Source: Anaerocolumna xylanovorans DSM 12503
GTDB taxonomy: Bacteria; Bacillota; Clostridia; Lachnospirales; Lachnospiraceae
Length of the DNA stretch: 64,000 nt
Direction of reading: 5' to 3'
Assembly (NCBI RefSeq): GCF_900143645.1
Contig: NZ_FRFD01000003.1
Coordinates: forward strand, 806,001-870,000
Part shown: positions 8,408-18,037 of the stretch, piece after piece
Position numbering within the stretch: the first letter of the stretch is position 1
Layout: the number at the start of each line of letters is the position of its first letter
Notes under the pieces: model-generated
Databases searched by the model: none
What the model was told of the DNA's origin: nothing
What the model saw: only the letters and a program-made list of their open reading frames with translations
Translations under genes and position numbers: made by a program

Positions 8408-11400
8408 ATGTTATTGGACATACAAGACATATTTATAAATTATCTGACAAATATGTCGGTGGGATTTAGAGTCTCACTGATAATAGCCGCATTGAGTTGT
8501 ATGCTTGCGTTTATTTATTATCGATTTATTCATTTTAGGAAGAGAGTAAATTTACCGGTTAATCTCATAAGCATCAACGATATTCTTGGACAGAAAGAGC
8601 AAGAACAGCAGATGGTTGACATGGCTAAAAATCATAAGCAGATCAAGTTAATGAGATATAATTTTGTCTTAGGCGATTACAATAAAATTGCTTACAAAAA
8701 ACTAAACCGAATTCGAAACAGTGTATCTGAAATACCGGCAGATATTATAACTTTGATACCTGCTGCACGTTGGTTGTTTGACAACTTCCAAATGATGTAT
8801 CGGGAGATTAAGAAAGTTAAGATTTCGGGAACCAGTTATGAGATGCTGCCAATACTCCGGAAAAAAGAGTATCGAGGATATCCCAGGATTTATATGGTCA
8901 CAAAGAAGATGGTAGCTCTTTCCGGAGGACATTTGGACGAGAAGAATATTTCCATCATGATTAATGCCTATCAAAAGGAGATTCCATTAACAGACAAAGA
9001 ACTGTGGGTTCTTCCTGAAATGATAGGTTTTTGTCTGTTAGAGAGTATTATTGAAGTAGCAGAAGATATCGTCCGTATTATAAAGATTAAATCTAAGGCG
9101 GATAAGTTTGTAAAGGAAAAGCTGGCAGCACAACAGGGTATACTGGATATTACAGCGCTGCTTAGCGAAATAGATTCAGAATGTAAATATAATTACTCTT
9201 TCCATGCCCATGTCATATACCTTTTGAAAAGCATGTCTTTTGAGGATGAATCCATACAAAGATATCTAACATATCATTATAAATTAAAAGGTAAGCACAT
9301 AATTCCATCAAAGGTGTTTTTAGAGGAAGGAAAGCTTGAGTCATATCTTGAGTCAAACATTCATGCCCTTATTGTCAGCCTAAGAGAAATTAATGAAGCA
9401 GATGAAGAAAAGTCTTTTGAGGAATTTTCTGCCATTGAACGTATCTTGTCAAAAGATCCGGATGGAGTTTATACGAAAATGGATTCCGAGAGTAGAGGAA
9501 TATATAGAGGAGAAATAGTAAAACTTTCACTTAAATATAAAATTAATGAAAGTAAGATAGCAGAGGACTGCCTGGAACTTGCTATGGAGGGAAGAGAGGA
9601 TTTCAATTGTTCCCATCATGTGGGAGCCTACCTTTTAGAAAAGGGACACAATAGACTGAAAGCAAAAATATTAAATAAACCGATATCTAAAAAAGTGGGG
9701 AAAAAGCAGAATATTAGAGGATTATTATATTTCCTGTGTATATTTTTAATGCTTTTTAGCATTTGTTTTTTTGTAATCCATATGATGAGAGGTGCGGGGG
9801 GAATTGATAATCTTTTTACATATATAATTATATTGATGGTTGCGCTTCCTCTATTGTTTGCCATTGCCTTGGAGATAACCAATCATATATTCACAAGACG
9901 ATTACCTGTTAAAAAGATTCCTTCTTTAGATTATTTAAAGGAGATTCCCGATTGTGCAAGAACATTTGTGGTAATGCCTGTACTTGTTAATTCAGAGGAG
10001 CAATGCATCCAATATCTTGCCAGATTAGAAAAGCATTATTTAGCCAACAGACAATCCAATCTTTACTTTGCCATTCTGGCGGATTTTGAGGATTCGACCG
10101 ATTTATGCATGCCAAAGGACGAAGTTCTAAAGAATGTTCTTATTAATCGTATTCATGAACTTAATAAACTTTATCCATTCAGCCATCAAAGGTTTTCTCT
10201 GTTTATCAGGAGCCGTAAGTGGAATGAGTCGGAAGAGTGCTATATGGGCTGGGAACGAAAAAGAGGGAAACTGGAGGAGTTTAACAATTTGCTCCATGGA
10301 ACCAGGAAAGAAGATACGGGTTTTTCTACACTATTATACGATGAACAATTACTGGGTTCTTTTAAATACGTCATTACCTTGGACGCTGATTCAAATCTCA
10401 TTCGTGACAATGCGGCTAAATTTGTAGGACTAATCGATCATCCGCTTAACCAGCCGGTGATTGATCCTGTAAGTAAAAAGGTAGTGGAAGGTTATGGTAT
10501 CATTCAACCTACGATCAGAAACCATATTGTTGATAAGAAAAGCAGTCGATTCCCTGGAATTTTTGGAGGAGAATCAGGATTAACCCATTACTCGGCAGTG
10601 ATATCCGATATCTATCAAGATATATTTAAAGAGGGGGTATATACCGGTAAAGGAATATACCACATCGAAGCCTTCTATCTTATCCTGAATAATACAATAC
10701 ATGAGAATAGCGTATTAAGTCATGACCTTTTGGAGAGCTGCTATGTCAGAACTGCTTTTTCGAGTTCTGTAAAAATAATGGATACCTTTCCCAGCAGCGT
10801 TCTTTCTTTTGTGAATAGAGAACATAGATGGATAAGAGGAGATTGGCAGCTGTTACCATGGCTGTTTAAGAAAAAAGCCTTAAATGCAATATCTAAATGG
10901 AAGATATTTGATAATTTAAGACGCAGCCTTGTACCCATAAGTAAGACACTCTTAATTGTTTTAAACTTAGCAATTATGCCAAATATTTATTATCTATGGC
11001 TGCCTCTGGTATTTTTCTCTGACATACTGAATTTGGTCATTTTATTAATCGGAACATTTACGCAGAAGATAAAAAGACCAATGCTTACCATTGTATATAA
11101 GGGGTTATTTAGAGAGAGCGGAGTAATGGTTGAAAGAGCTTTTATGGAACTTGTTCTTACTCCTTATAGGGCATATACTGCAATCGATGCAATTATCAGA
11201 ACACTTTTTCGAGTACTCGTAAGTGAAAAAAAACTGCTAAGGTGGAATGCTTCAGAAACAGTGGATGCCTCTATTATAAACTCTAAAAAAGGTTACTTCC
11301 TTAATATGTGGAGCTCCCTTATTCCGGCTGCTGCTATTTTAGCATTACTGATTGGCAAGGAGATTCCCCTGCTGGGAATCGTTCTATATGGAGCTGTAAT

Positions 11401-14400
11401 GTTTATATGGAGTATATCCTGTTTCATAGCTTATTACATAAGCCAGCCAAGGATACAAAAGCTCCAAAGGACGCAGACAGAGGATAAAGAATTGCTTTTA
11501 GAGACAGCGCGCAGGACCTGGCGCTTTTTTAAGGATCACTCAACGAAGGAAAACAACTGGTTATGTCCGGATAATTACCAGATAGCTTATATTGAAAAAA
11601 TCAGCGATAAGACATCGCCTACGAATATTGGGCTTCAGCTGCTGGCAATCCTTTCAGCAAGGGATTTTGGGTATGAGACCTTAGGTGCAACGATTGGGCT
11701 GGCAGAAAACTTATTGGGCACCGTGGTTGAACTTCCTAAATGGAAAGGACATCTTTACAATTGGTATAATATCAACACTCTTACAGTGCTAAATCCTGAA
11801 TATATTTCAACCGTAGACAGCGGAAACTTCCTGGGACACCTGATAGTTTTTAAAAACGGGCTTTTAGAACAAATCGAAACGCCTATATTCCCGGAGAGTC
11901 TAATTGCTGAGATAAGGTATTCCATAAAACTTTGTGACAGTGGTATGGCTTTAAAGGATGACTATACAACCATAGGAGAATTTGCAGAGGATCTTGCGAA
12001 TATAAGAGAGCACTTAATTAACAGAGAACTTCTGCCAAGTGAAAATTCAGCCGGGGTCAGGGAGCTGTTAAGGAATATGGAATTAATGATAAACGAGGCA
12101 GAGAGTTTAGAGTTGAAAGAAATTCGTTTTTCCGCCAACCCCTCTTTAAAGCTGCTGGCGTTAAACGGTAATAATGGTGCCAAGGCTATGATAGAGAGAA
12201 TAGAAAGGATTAGCAGTACAGCAAATAATATTCTTGAAAATGTAGATTTCAGATTTTTATATAATGAAAAAAGGATGCTTTTCCACATTGGTTATCATGT
12301 GTCGACTGGGACGATAGATAAGGGGTGTTATGATTTAATGGCATCAGAATCATCACTTACAAGTTTTGTGGCGATAGCCAGAGGTGACGTTCCCTTGAAA
12401 CATTGGTACAAGCTGGGAAGACCTCTTACCATGGTAAAGGGAATACCATGCTTTGTTTCCTGGAGCGGGACAATGTTTGAATATCTCATGCCAAATCTGG
12501 TTATGAAAGAGTATGAAGGATCGGCATTTGCTGAGACCTCCAAGGCGGCTGTGTTACAGCAGATAAAGTATGCGAAGCATATGGGAATACCCTGGGGAAT
12601 CTCGGAGTCCCAGTATTATCGTTTTGATCTGGATTCGAATTACCAGTACAGAGCTTTTGGTGTTCCAAAACTTCGATTACAGCCGGCACGTAAAAATTCC
12701 TTAGTGGTGGCTCCATATGCCACCATTCTGGCCCTGGAATATGCTGCGAAGGACTGCTTCTCAAATCTTAAAAAGATGACTTTACAAGGTGCATTTGGTA
12801 ATTATGGATATTATGAAGCTATTGATTTTAATGGTCCCGATTCATTGACTATGGAGCCCTACTGCATTGTAAAGTCCTATATGGCACATCATCAGGGTAT
12901 GAATCTTGTAGCTATTAATAATTTTCTAAACGATGGTATCATGAGAAGAAGGTTCCATGCAGAGGCAATTATAAAGGCTACAGAGGTATTGCTTGAGGAG
13001 AAACGCGAATCCCATTTCATATCCATTGCCAGAAAAGGATATACCATTAAGATGGGAAATATACACTTCAAGGAAGAGGTATTAAGCAACAGATATGTTA
13101 ACAGTGTAGCCCCTGTAATACCGGTGGCAGGCTATTTATCCAACAATAAATATGCCCTTATGATCACTTCAGATGGAGACGGATTTAGCAATTACAATGA
13201 CATGATGCTTTATCGGTGGAGAGCGGACCTCTATGCCAACACTGGCAATTATATTTATATTAAGGACATCAATGAGGGTAAGTTTTGGAGTGCAACCTAT
13301 AATCCTACAAAAACAGAACCGGAAGAGTATCAAGCCGTATTTTTTCCCCATCAGGCTGAGTTTAGGAGAACAGATGGTGATATATCTTCTCATACAGTGG
13401 TCAGCCTTTCTCCAAATCACAACATAGAGATTCGTAAATTAACACTTACAAATAACGGAAATGCAGTAAAACAAATTGAAATTACCAGTTATATGGAGGT
13501 GGTGGGGGACAGCTATCGCGCTGAATTAAGCCATCCTGCATTTAATAAGCTTTTCATTGAAAGTGAGTTCTTAGAAGAACAATCCGTATTCTTATCTAAG
13601 AGGCGGGGTAACAAAGACGGTGGAAACCCTTATATTATGCATATGGTTAAACCTGGAGTAAAGCTGACAAAGAGCGTGGAGTATGGGAATGACAGGCTTA
13701 AATTCATAGGCAGGAACAACACGCTTCAAAATCCGAATGCAGTAGTAAACAGTATATCACTTTCCAATAACACAGGATTTTGCAATGATCCGATTATGAG
13801 CCTGAGAGTTAATATTTCCTTGGGAATAAACGAAACTGCTTCTATATCCTTTATAACCGGTGTGTGCAATAGCAAAGAGGAAGCGGTGAAAATAAGTGAA
13901 GAGCTAAGCGTTGCTTACCGAATTGATGATATATTTGAAAAGTTTAGACTGCAAAGCGAAATTGAGCTCAAATACCTTGATATTTCCAGACCTTTGCTAA
14001 ATGCGTTCCAGGACTTAATCAGTCCCATATTTTATCCATCAAGTTATTACAGAGGTCCTGCCGAGAATATAAGGAGGAACTGGAAGAACCAAAGTTTCTT
14101 ATGGAAGTTTGGTGTATCAGGAGATAATCCTGTCATGCTTCTAAGGGTAAAATCGATAGAAGATGCAGGAATTATAAAGAATGTGCTAAAGGCATATGAA
14201 TATCTTAGAATTAACCGCGTCAAGGTTGATCTCATTATATTAAGTGAGGCAAAGCAGGGTTATTTGCAAGAACTTACCGATTTGCTGGATGATATGACAA
14301 GTTCCCTTAGGATATACGATGCCAGTAGAGAGAGACCAAGTCTTTTCATACTTCACTCTTATCAGATGATACCTGCAGAACTGGATTTGCTTTTTACAGT

Positions 14401-14488
14401 TGCAAGGGTAGTTTTCTCTGAAAAGACGGGTGTATTTTTTGGAAATATCAAAGAAAATTTGAAAGAAATAAAAGCTGAAAGTTATTAG
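8408..14488 (+). CDS. Cyclic beta-1,2-glucan synthase, GT84/transglycosylase part
   Basis: A 2026-residue membrane protein matching the first two thirds of NdvB/Cgs cyclic beta-1,2-glucan synthases. An N-terminal membrane helix is followed by membrane segments flanking a GT84 glycosyltransferase (about 510-900) with TLDADSNLIRDN near 656 and the NREHRWIRGDWQ motif near 802. A glucoamylase-like cyclising transglycosylase domain spans about 1030-1500 (ARRTWRFFKDHS, MEPYCIVKSYMAHHQGMNL), then a GH94-type beta-sandwich region (about 1535-2010). It would polymerise glucose from UDP-glucose and cyclise the chain. The frame opens at 8372, but GAAGGAAG at 8393-8400 supports the ATG at 8408. The usual phosphorylase domain is encoded separately by the next ORF. 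Confidence 0.85.
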   Translation: MLLDIQDIFINYLTNMSVGFRVSLIIAALSCMLAFIYYRFIHFRKRVNLPVNLISINDILGQKEQEQQMVDMAKNHKQIKLMRYNFVLGDYNKIAYKKLNRIRNSVSEIPADIITLIPAARWLFDNFQMMYREIKKVKISGTSYEMLPILRKKEYRGYPRIYMVTKKMVALSGGHLDEKNISIMINAYQKEIPLTDKELWVLPEMIGFCLLESIIEVAEDIVRIIKIKSKADKFVKEKLAAQQGILDITALLSEIDSECKYNYSFHAHVIYLLKSMSFEDESIQRYLTYHYKLKGKHIIPSKVFLEEGKLESYLESNIHALIVSLREINEADEEKSFEEFSAIERILSKDPDGVYTKMDSESRGIYRGEIVKLSLKYKINESKIAEDCLELAMEGREDFNCSHHVGAYLLEKGHNRLKAKILNKPISKKVGKKQNIRGLLYFLCIFLMLFSICFFVIHMMRGAGGIDNLFTYIIILMVALPLLFAIALEITNHIFTRRLPVKKIPSLDYLKEIPDCARTFVVMPVLVNSEEQCIQYLARLEKHYLANRQSNLYFAILADFEDSTDLCMPKDEVLKNVLINRIHELNKLYPFSHQRFSLFIRSRKWNESEECYMGWERKRGKLEEFNNLLHGTRKEDTGFSTLLYDEQLLGSFKYVITLDADSNLIRDNAAKFVGLIDHPLNQPVIDPVSKKVVEGYGIIQPTIRNHIVDKKSSRFPGIFGGESGLTHYSAVISDIYQDIFKEGVYTGKGIYHIEAFYLILNNTIHENSVLSHDLLESCYVRTAFSSSVKIMDTFPSSVLSFVNREHRWIRGDWQLLPWLFKKKALNAISKWKIFDNLRRSLVPISKTLLIVLNLAIMPNIYYLWLPLVFFSDILNLVILLIGTFTQKIKRPMLTIVYKGLFRESGVMVERAFMELVLTPYRAYTAIDAIIRTLFRVLVSEKKLLRWNASETVDASIINSKKGYFLNMWSSLIPAAAILALLIGKEIPLLGIVLYGAVMFIWSISCFIAYYISQPRIQKLQRTQTEDKELLLETARRTWRFFKDHSTKENNWLCPDNYQIAYIEKISDKTSPTNIGLQLLAILSARDFGYETLGATIGLAENLLGTVVELPKWKGHLYNWYNINTLTVLNPEYISTVDSGNFLGHLIVFKNGLLEQIETPIFPESLIAEIRYSIKLCDSGMALKDDYTTIGEFAEDLANIREHLINRELLPSENSAGVRELLRNMELMINEAESLELKEIRFSANPSLKLLALNGNNGAKAMIERIERISSTANNILENVDFRFLYNEKRMLFHIGYHVSTGTIDKGCYDLMASESSLTSFVAIARGDVPLKHWYKLGRPLTMVKGIPCFVSWSGTMFEYLMPNLVMKEYEGSAFAETSKAAVLQQIKYAKHMGIPWGISESQYYRFDLDSNYQYRAFGVPKLRLQPARKNSLVVAPYATILALEYAAKDCFSNLKKMTLQGAFGNYGYYEAIDFNGPDSLTMEPYCIVKSYMAHHQGMNLVAINNFLNDGIMRRRFHAEAIIKATEVLLEEKRESHFISIARKGYTIKMGNIHFKEEVLSNRYVNSVAPVIPVAGYLSNNKYALMITSDGDGFSNYNDMMLYRWRADLYANTGNYIYIKDINEGKFWSATYNPTKTEPEEYQAVFFPHQAEFRRTDGDISSHTVVSLSPNHNIEIRKLTLTNNGNAVKQIEITSYMEVVGDSYRAELSHPAFNKLFIESEFLEEQSVFLSKRRGNKDGGNPYIMHMVKPGVKLTKSVEYGNDRLKFIGRNNTLQNPNAVVNSISLSNNTGFCNDPIMSLRVNISLGINETASISFITGVCNSKEEAVKISEELSVAYRIDDIFEKFRLQSEIELKYLDISRPLLNAFQDLISPIFYPSSYYRGPAENIRRNWKNQSFLWKFGVSGDNPVMLLRVKSIEDAGIIKNVLKAYEYLRINRVKVDLIILSEAKQGYLQELTDLLDDMTSSLRIYDASRERPSLFILHSYQMIPAELDLLFTVARVVFSEKTGVFFGNIKENLKEIKAESY

Positions 14489-14505
14489 TAAAGGAGGGGA
14501 ATCAT

Positions 14506-16962
14506 TTGAATTCTGTAAATATACCCAAAATGGATAACAAAGCTGCAAGCACTCATTCTCAGAACCCGGAGGCAAATTATGAATTTTTCAATGGCTTTGG
14601 CGGTTTTGTAGAAGAGGGAAGAGAATATGAAATCTTTCTTGAGGGAAACAATAAGCCACCGGCGCCTTGGATTAATGTAATAGCGAATGAGAAATTCGGA
14701 TTCTTCGTATCTGAGTCAGGAGCCGGGTTTACATGGGCAGGTAATAGCAGGGAAAATAAGATAACTCCATGGTCAAATGATCCTGTTAGTGATAGAGCTT
14801 CAGAGGCAATATACATTAAAGATGAAATGACGGGGAAGGTAATGACACCCGTATCTCTTGGAAGATCGGACAGGGGAAATTACCGGGTAAAACATGGCTT
14901 CGGGTACTCGGTATTTCACCATGAAGAGGAAAATATTACACAAGAACTTACTGTATTCACGCCATTAGATGAGCCGGTAAAGCTTTGGGAGCTTAAACTA
15001 ACGAACACTTCTGACAGAGAAAAGTATTTGAGCCTTACCTATTATGTGGAGTGGGTTCTTGGTACAGAAAGGGATCAGACGAATCCTTATATCTTATCTG
15101 ATTATAACAATGAACACGAATACTTAAGTGCAAAAAGCATCTATAACTATAATTTTCACAAACACAGTGCTTTTATATTCTCCAGTGAGATGATAACCGG
15201 ATATACAGGTGACAGACAAGAATTCTTTGGGTTAAAGGGCGGGATTTTAAATCCAGAAGGCCTGGATATCAAATTATCGAATAATACGGGAGTGTGTTAC
15301 GATGCATGCGGCACCATACAGGTATCGGTAGCAATTAAGCCGAATGAATGCAAAACAGTAATATTTGGGCTGGGGCAGAGTGTCGATCTTGAAGAGATAA
15401 GCATACTTCGCCATAAGTATAATCAGATTTCAAAGGTTAGGGCAGAGTTGGAAAGAGTAAAGAATTATTGGGCCAAGACATTGGGAACGATCAAAGTCAA
15501 GACGAGCGACAGAGCGATAGACATTATGGTAAATGGCTGGCTTTTGTACCAGACAATATCTTGCAGGATCAATGCGAGAGCTGCCTTTTATCAATGCGGC
15601 GGAGCCTATGGATTCAGAGATCAGCTTCAAGATGCACTTTCACTTCTATATGCAGATCCAGGTGCTTTAAAAAAACAAATTCTCATCGCTTCCGGCAGGC
15701 AATTTGAGGAGGGCGACGTGCAACACTGGTGGCATCCTCCTATGGGAATAGGAGTTCGCACGAGAATATCAGACGATCTGCTATGGCTGCCATATGCCAC
15801 GGCTGCCTATGCCCGCGGTACTGGAGACTATTCTATATTAAAAGAGAAAGTTGCTTACCTCAAAGGTCCTTTGCTTGAAGAAAATCAACAGGATGCAATG
15901 TTTACTCCTGAACAGTCTGATATGGTGGAGAGTGTATATGAGCATTGCAAGAAAACAATTCTTTATACACGGACCGGGGAACATGGACTTCCTCTCATGG
16001 GAGGCGGTGATTGGAATGATGGCATGAATGAAGTGGGAATAAAAGGAACAGGAGAGAGTGTATGGTTAGGGTGGTTTCTTTATGCTTTACTGGGAGACTT
16101 TATACCACTTTGCTATCAGGAAGACGACTTGGAATTCGCAAAAGAATTAGAACAAAGAAAAGAAACCCTTAGAAGCAATATTGAGGAAAATACCTGGGAT
16201 GGTGAATGGTATTTGAGAGCTTTTTATGACGATTCGACGAAATTGGGTTCAAAAGAAAACGATGAGTGCAGAATTGATTCAATCAGTCAGTCTTGGAGTG
16301 TAATATCGAAAGGTGCCAGAAAGGATAGAGCCTTAGCAGCTATGCACTCTGCTAAGCGCTATTTGGTCAAAGAAGAGGAAGGAATTTCATTACTCCTTGC
16401 TCCTCCCTTTGATAAGACGAACAAAAATCCAGGTTATATTAAAAATTATTATCCAGGCATCAGGGAAAATGGTGGTCAATATACTCATGCAGCAGTATGG
16501 CTCGCTATAGCCAATGCAATGATTGGGGATTGTAGTATGGCTCATACTCTTTTTACCATGCTAAATCCGATTCACATCACTTCACATAGGAAAGATGCCC
16601 TTAAGTATGAAAAAGAACCTTATGTTATGATAGCAGACATATCACTGAGTGCCCCATATACAGGCAGGGGCGGGTGGAGCTGGTATACAGGCTCAGCTGG
16701 GTGGATGTATCAAGGGTTGGTAAACTGGTTTTTGGGTATAAGGAAAGAAGGGGATTATCTGATCATTGATCCTGCAACACCAGCCAGCTTTGGTAATTTT
16801 TCTGTTCAGTATAAGCACGGGACTGCTATTTATGAAATAGAAGTAGAGGGCAGAAGCAGAGGAATTTTAACTGCAGAGGAATTAATACTTGACGGAGAAA
16901 AGATGGAAGGCAATAGGATAAAACTATTAGATGACGGTAAAACCCATTTGATTGTCGTTTAG
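14506..16962 (+). CDS. GH94 phosphorylase part of cyclic glucan synthase
   Basis: An 818-residue GH94 protein corresponding to the C-terminal third of Cgs, which trims linear beta-1,2-glucan by phosphorolysis and so controls ring size. The N-terminal beta-sandwich is clear (FFNGFGGFVEEGREYEI, APWINVIANEKFGF, TPWSNDPVSDRASEA), followed by the (alpha/alpha)6 barrel with GGGDWNDGMNEVG carrying the general-acid Asp, and the closing GRGGWSWYTGSAGWMYQ. Translation starts at a TTG after AAAGGAGGGG, 17 bases past the previous stop, so the two proteins are made from one transcript. It has no membrane segment and presumably associates with the synthase. It could also act as a free 1,2-beta-oligoglucan phosphorylase. 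Confidence 0.85.
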   Translation: MNSVNIPKMDNKAASTHSQNPEANYEFFNGFGGFVEEGREYEIFLEGNNKPPAPWINVIANEKFGFFVSESGAGFTWAGNSRENKITPWSNDPVSDRASEAIYIKDEMTGKVMTPVSLGRSDRGNYRVKHGFGYSVFHHEEENITQELTVFTPLDEPVKLWELKLTNTSDREKYLSLTYYVEWVLGTERDQTNPYILSDYNNEHEYLSAKSIYNYNFHKHSAFIFSSEMITGYTGDRQEFFGLKGGILNPEGLDIKLSNNTGVCYDACGTIQVSVAIKPNECKTVIFGLGQSVDLEEISILRHKYNQISKVRAELERVKNYWAKTLGTIKVKTSDRAIDIMVNGWLLYQTISCRINARAAFYQCGGAYGFRDQLQDALSLLYADPGALKKQILIASGRQFEEGDVQHWWHPPMGIGVRTRISDDLLWLPYATAAYARGTGDYSILKEKVAYLKGPLLEENQQDAMFTPEQSDMVESVYEHCKKTILYTRTGEHGLPLMGGGDWNDGMNEVGIKGTGESVWLGWFLYALLGDFIPLCYQEDDLEFAKELEQRKETLRSNIEENTWDGEWYLRAFYDDSTKLGSKENDECRIDSISQSWSVISKGARKDRALAAMHSAKRYLVKEEEGISLLLAPPFDKTNKNPGYIKNYYPGIRENGGQYTHAAVWLAIANAMIGDCSMAHTLFTMLNPIHITSHRKDALKYEKEPYVMIADISLSAPYTGRGGWSWYTGSAGWMYQGLVNWFLGIRKEGDYLIIDPATPASFGNFSVQYKHGTAIYEIEVEGRSRGILTAEELILDGEKMEGNRIKLLDDGKTHLIVV

Positions 16963-16980
16963 AGAGGATATCTTAAGTGA

Positions 16981-17020
16981 GGTTCAATGTTATGAAGATA
17001 TTTGAACCGAAAATCTTCAT
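16981..17020 (+). other. Interleaved inverted repeats (pseudoknot or alternative hairpins)
   Basis: Two perfect stems interlock: GGTTCAA (16981-16987) with TTGAACC (17002-17008), and ATGAAGAT (16992-16999) with ATCTTCAT (17013-17020). Loops are 4, 2 and 4 bases. In RNA this is either an H-type pseudoknot or two mutually exclusive hairpins. It starts 18 bases after the phosphorylase stop codon. Confidence 0.55.
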
Positions 17021-17048
17021 CATTCAATTTAATAATTGATAAGTCAAA

Positions 17049-17101
17049 AGCGAACAGAGTCACGCAACGAAGGGTGTTCGCTAATAAGACTGCTTATTTT
17101 C
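17049..17101 (+). terminator. Tandem hairpins ending the glucan synthase transcript
   Basis: AGCGAACA/TGTTCGCT (17049-17056 with 17075-17082) is followed at once by AATAAG-ACTG-CTTATT (17083-17098) and a short T run. The second hairpin is the likely intrinsic terminator. The rest of the gap to 17233 holds no gene I can support. Confidence 0.5.
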
Positions 17102-17233
17102 TAATGTTCCCGAAGCATTGCTATTATGAAAATGAGCGGTCTTTTTGTGTTTGCAGAAATGGAAATAACCAATGTAAATGCCAATTAAAAATATTAAAAT
17201 ACAAAAATAATTGTTAAAAAATTAACTAAACAA

Positions 17234-17282
17234 TTGACAAATGACCGGCGGTCACCTATAATTTTTATATGACCTTTAGGTC
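17234..17282 (+). promoter_or_regulatory. TetR-operon promoter with two GACC/GGTC operators
   Basis: TTGACA (17234-17239), an exact 17-base spacer and TATAAT (17257-17262) form a near-consensus promoter. TGACCGGCGGTCA (17242-17254) fills the spacer and GACCTTTAGGTC (17271-17282) lies at about +3 to +14. Shared GACC/GGTC arms suggest one dimeric regulator, most simply the TetR protein encoded next, represses its own operon. Confidence 0.75.
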
Positions 17283-17307
17283 GAAAAAAAGGAGAAAAAG
17301 GAAAATC

Positions 17308-17979
17308 ATGCCAACAGTATTGAGCGAAGAAGAAAAGCAAAAAAAAGAACAGATAATTCTTGAAAATGCAAAGGAAATGTTTGATACATCCGATTTTTCT
17401 ACGATAACAATGAATGCGTTAGCAAAGAGATGCAATATGGCAAAAGGAACACTGTTTAATTATTTTCCAACGAAAGAAACACTATTTGCAATCATTTTAT
17501 ATAAGGAATATTCGGAGTGGAGAATTCGTGAATTGGAAGAGATTGAAAAGCATGATTCATTTACAAAAGAAAATTATAAGGAATTTGTCCTGGATCAGAC
17601 AAAATATCTTTTGAAGTATCAAAAGAGACTGATTCGGTTGGCTTCTATGAAACGTGCCATTATTAATAAAAATATTGCGCCGGAGGTTTTGGCAGAACAA
17701 ATTGAGGGACTGGATAAAACAATTCACCAATTATCGTTAATCACAGAACAAAAAATAGATTTTTTAAAAGAAGAAGAAATATATAATTTATACATGGCAA
17801 GACATGTAATTATGACAGGGGCATATAACTTGGCGACAAGTCCCCACAATATAGAAAATTTAGCAGAAATCAATAAAAATGATCTGGCTGTTATTGAAAC
17901 AGATGCGACGGTGCTTAAGATGACGGGAGAGTATTTGAATTTCTATTGCTGCCAAACAGCAGAAAATGCGATGGGTTAA
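17308..17979 (+). CDS. TetR/AcrR-family transcriptional repressor
   Basis: A 223-residue regulator with the TetR helix-turn-helix at about residues 12-60 (TITMNALAKRCNMAKGTLFNYF followed by PTKETLFAIIL); the C-terminal ligand domain is all-helical and unspecific. A longer frame opens at 17269, but that start lies inside the second operator, so the ATG at 17308 is preferred, 13 bases after AAAGGAG. It heads an operon with the oxidoreductase, hypA, hypB and DUF5692 genes, and probably represses it until a small molecule binds. The ligand is unknown. Confidence 0.88.
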   Translation: MPTVLSEEEKQKKEQIILENAKEMFDTSDFSTITMNALAKRCNMAKGTLFNYFPTKETLFAIILYKEYSEWRIRELEEIEKHDSFTKENYKEFVLDQTKYLLKYQKRLIRLASMKRAIINKNIAPEVLAEQIEGLDKTIHQLSLITEQKIDFLKEEEIYNLYMARHVIMTGAYNLATSPHNIENLAEINKNDLAVIETDATVLKMTGEYLNFYCCQTAENAMG

Positions 17980-18037
17980 AACTTGGCTAAGATACTGCCG
18001 GGGTAATTATAAAACCATATAAAGACAGGAGGAAATC

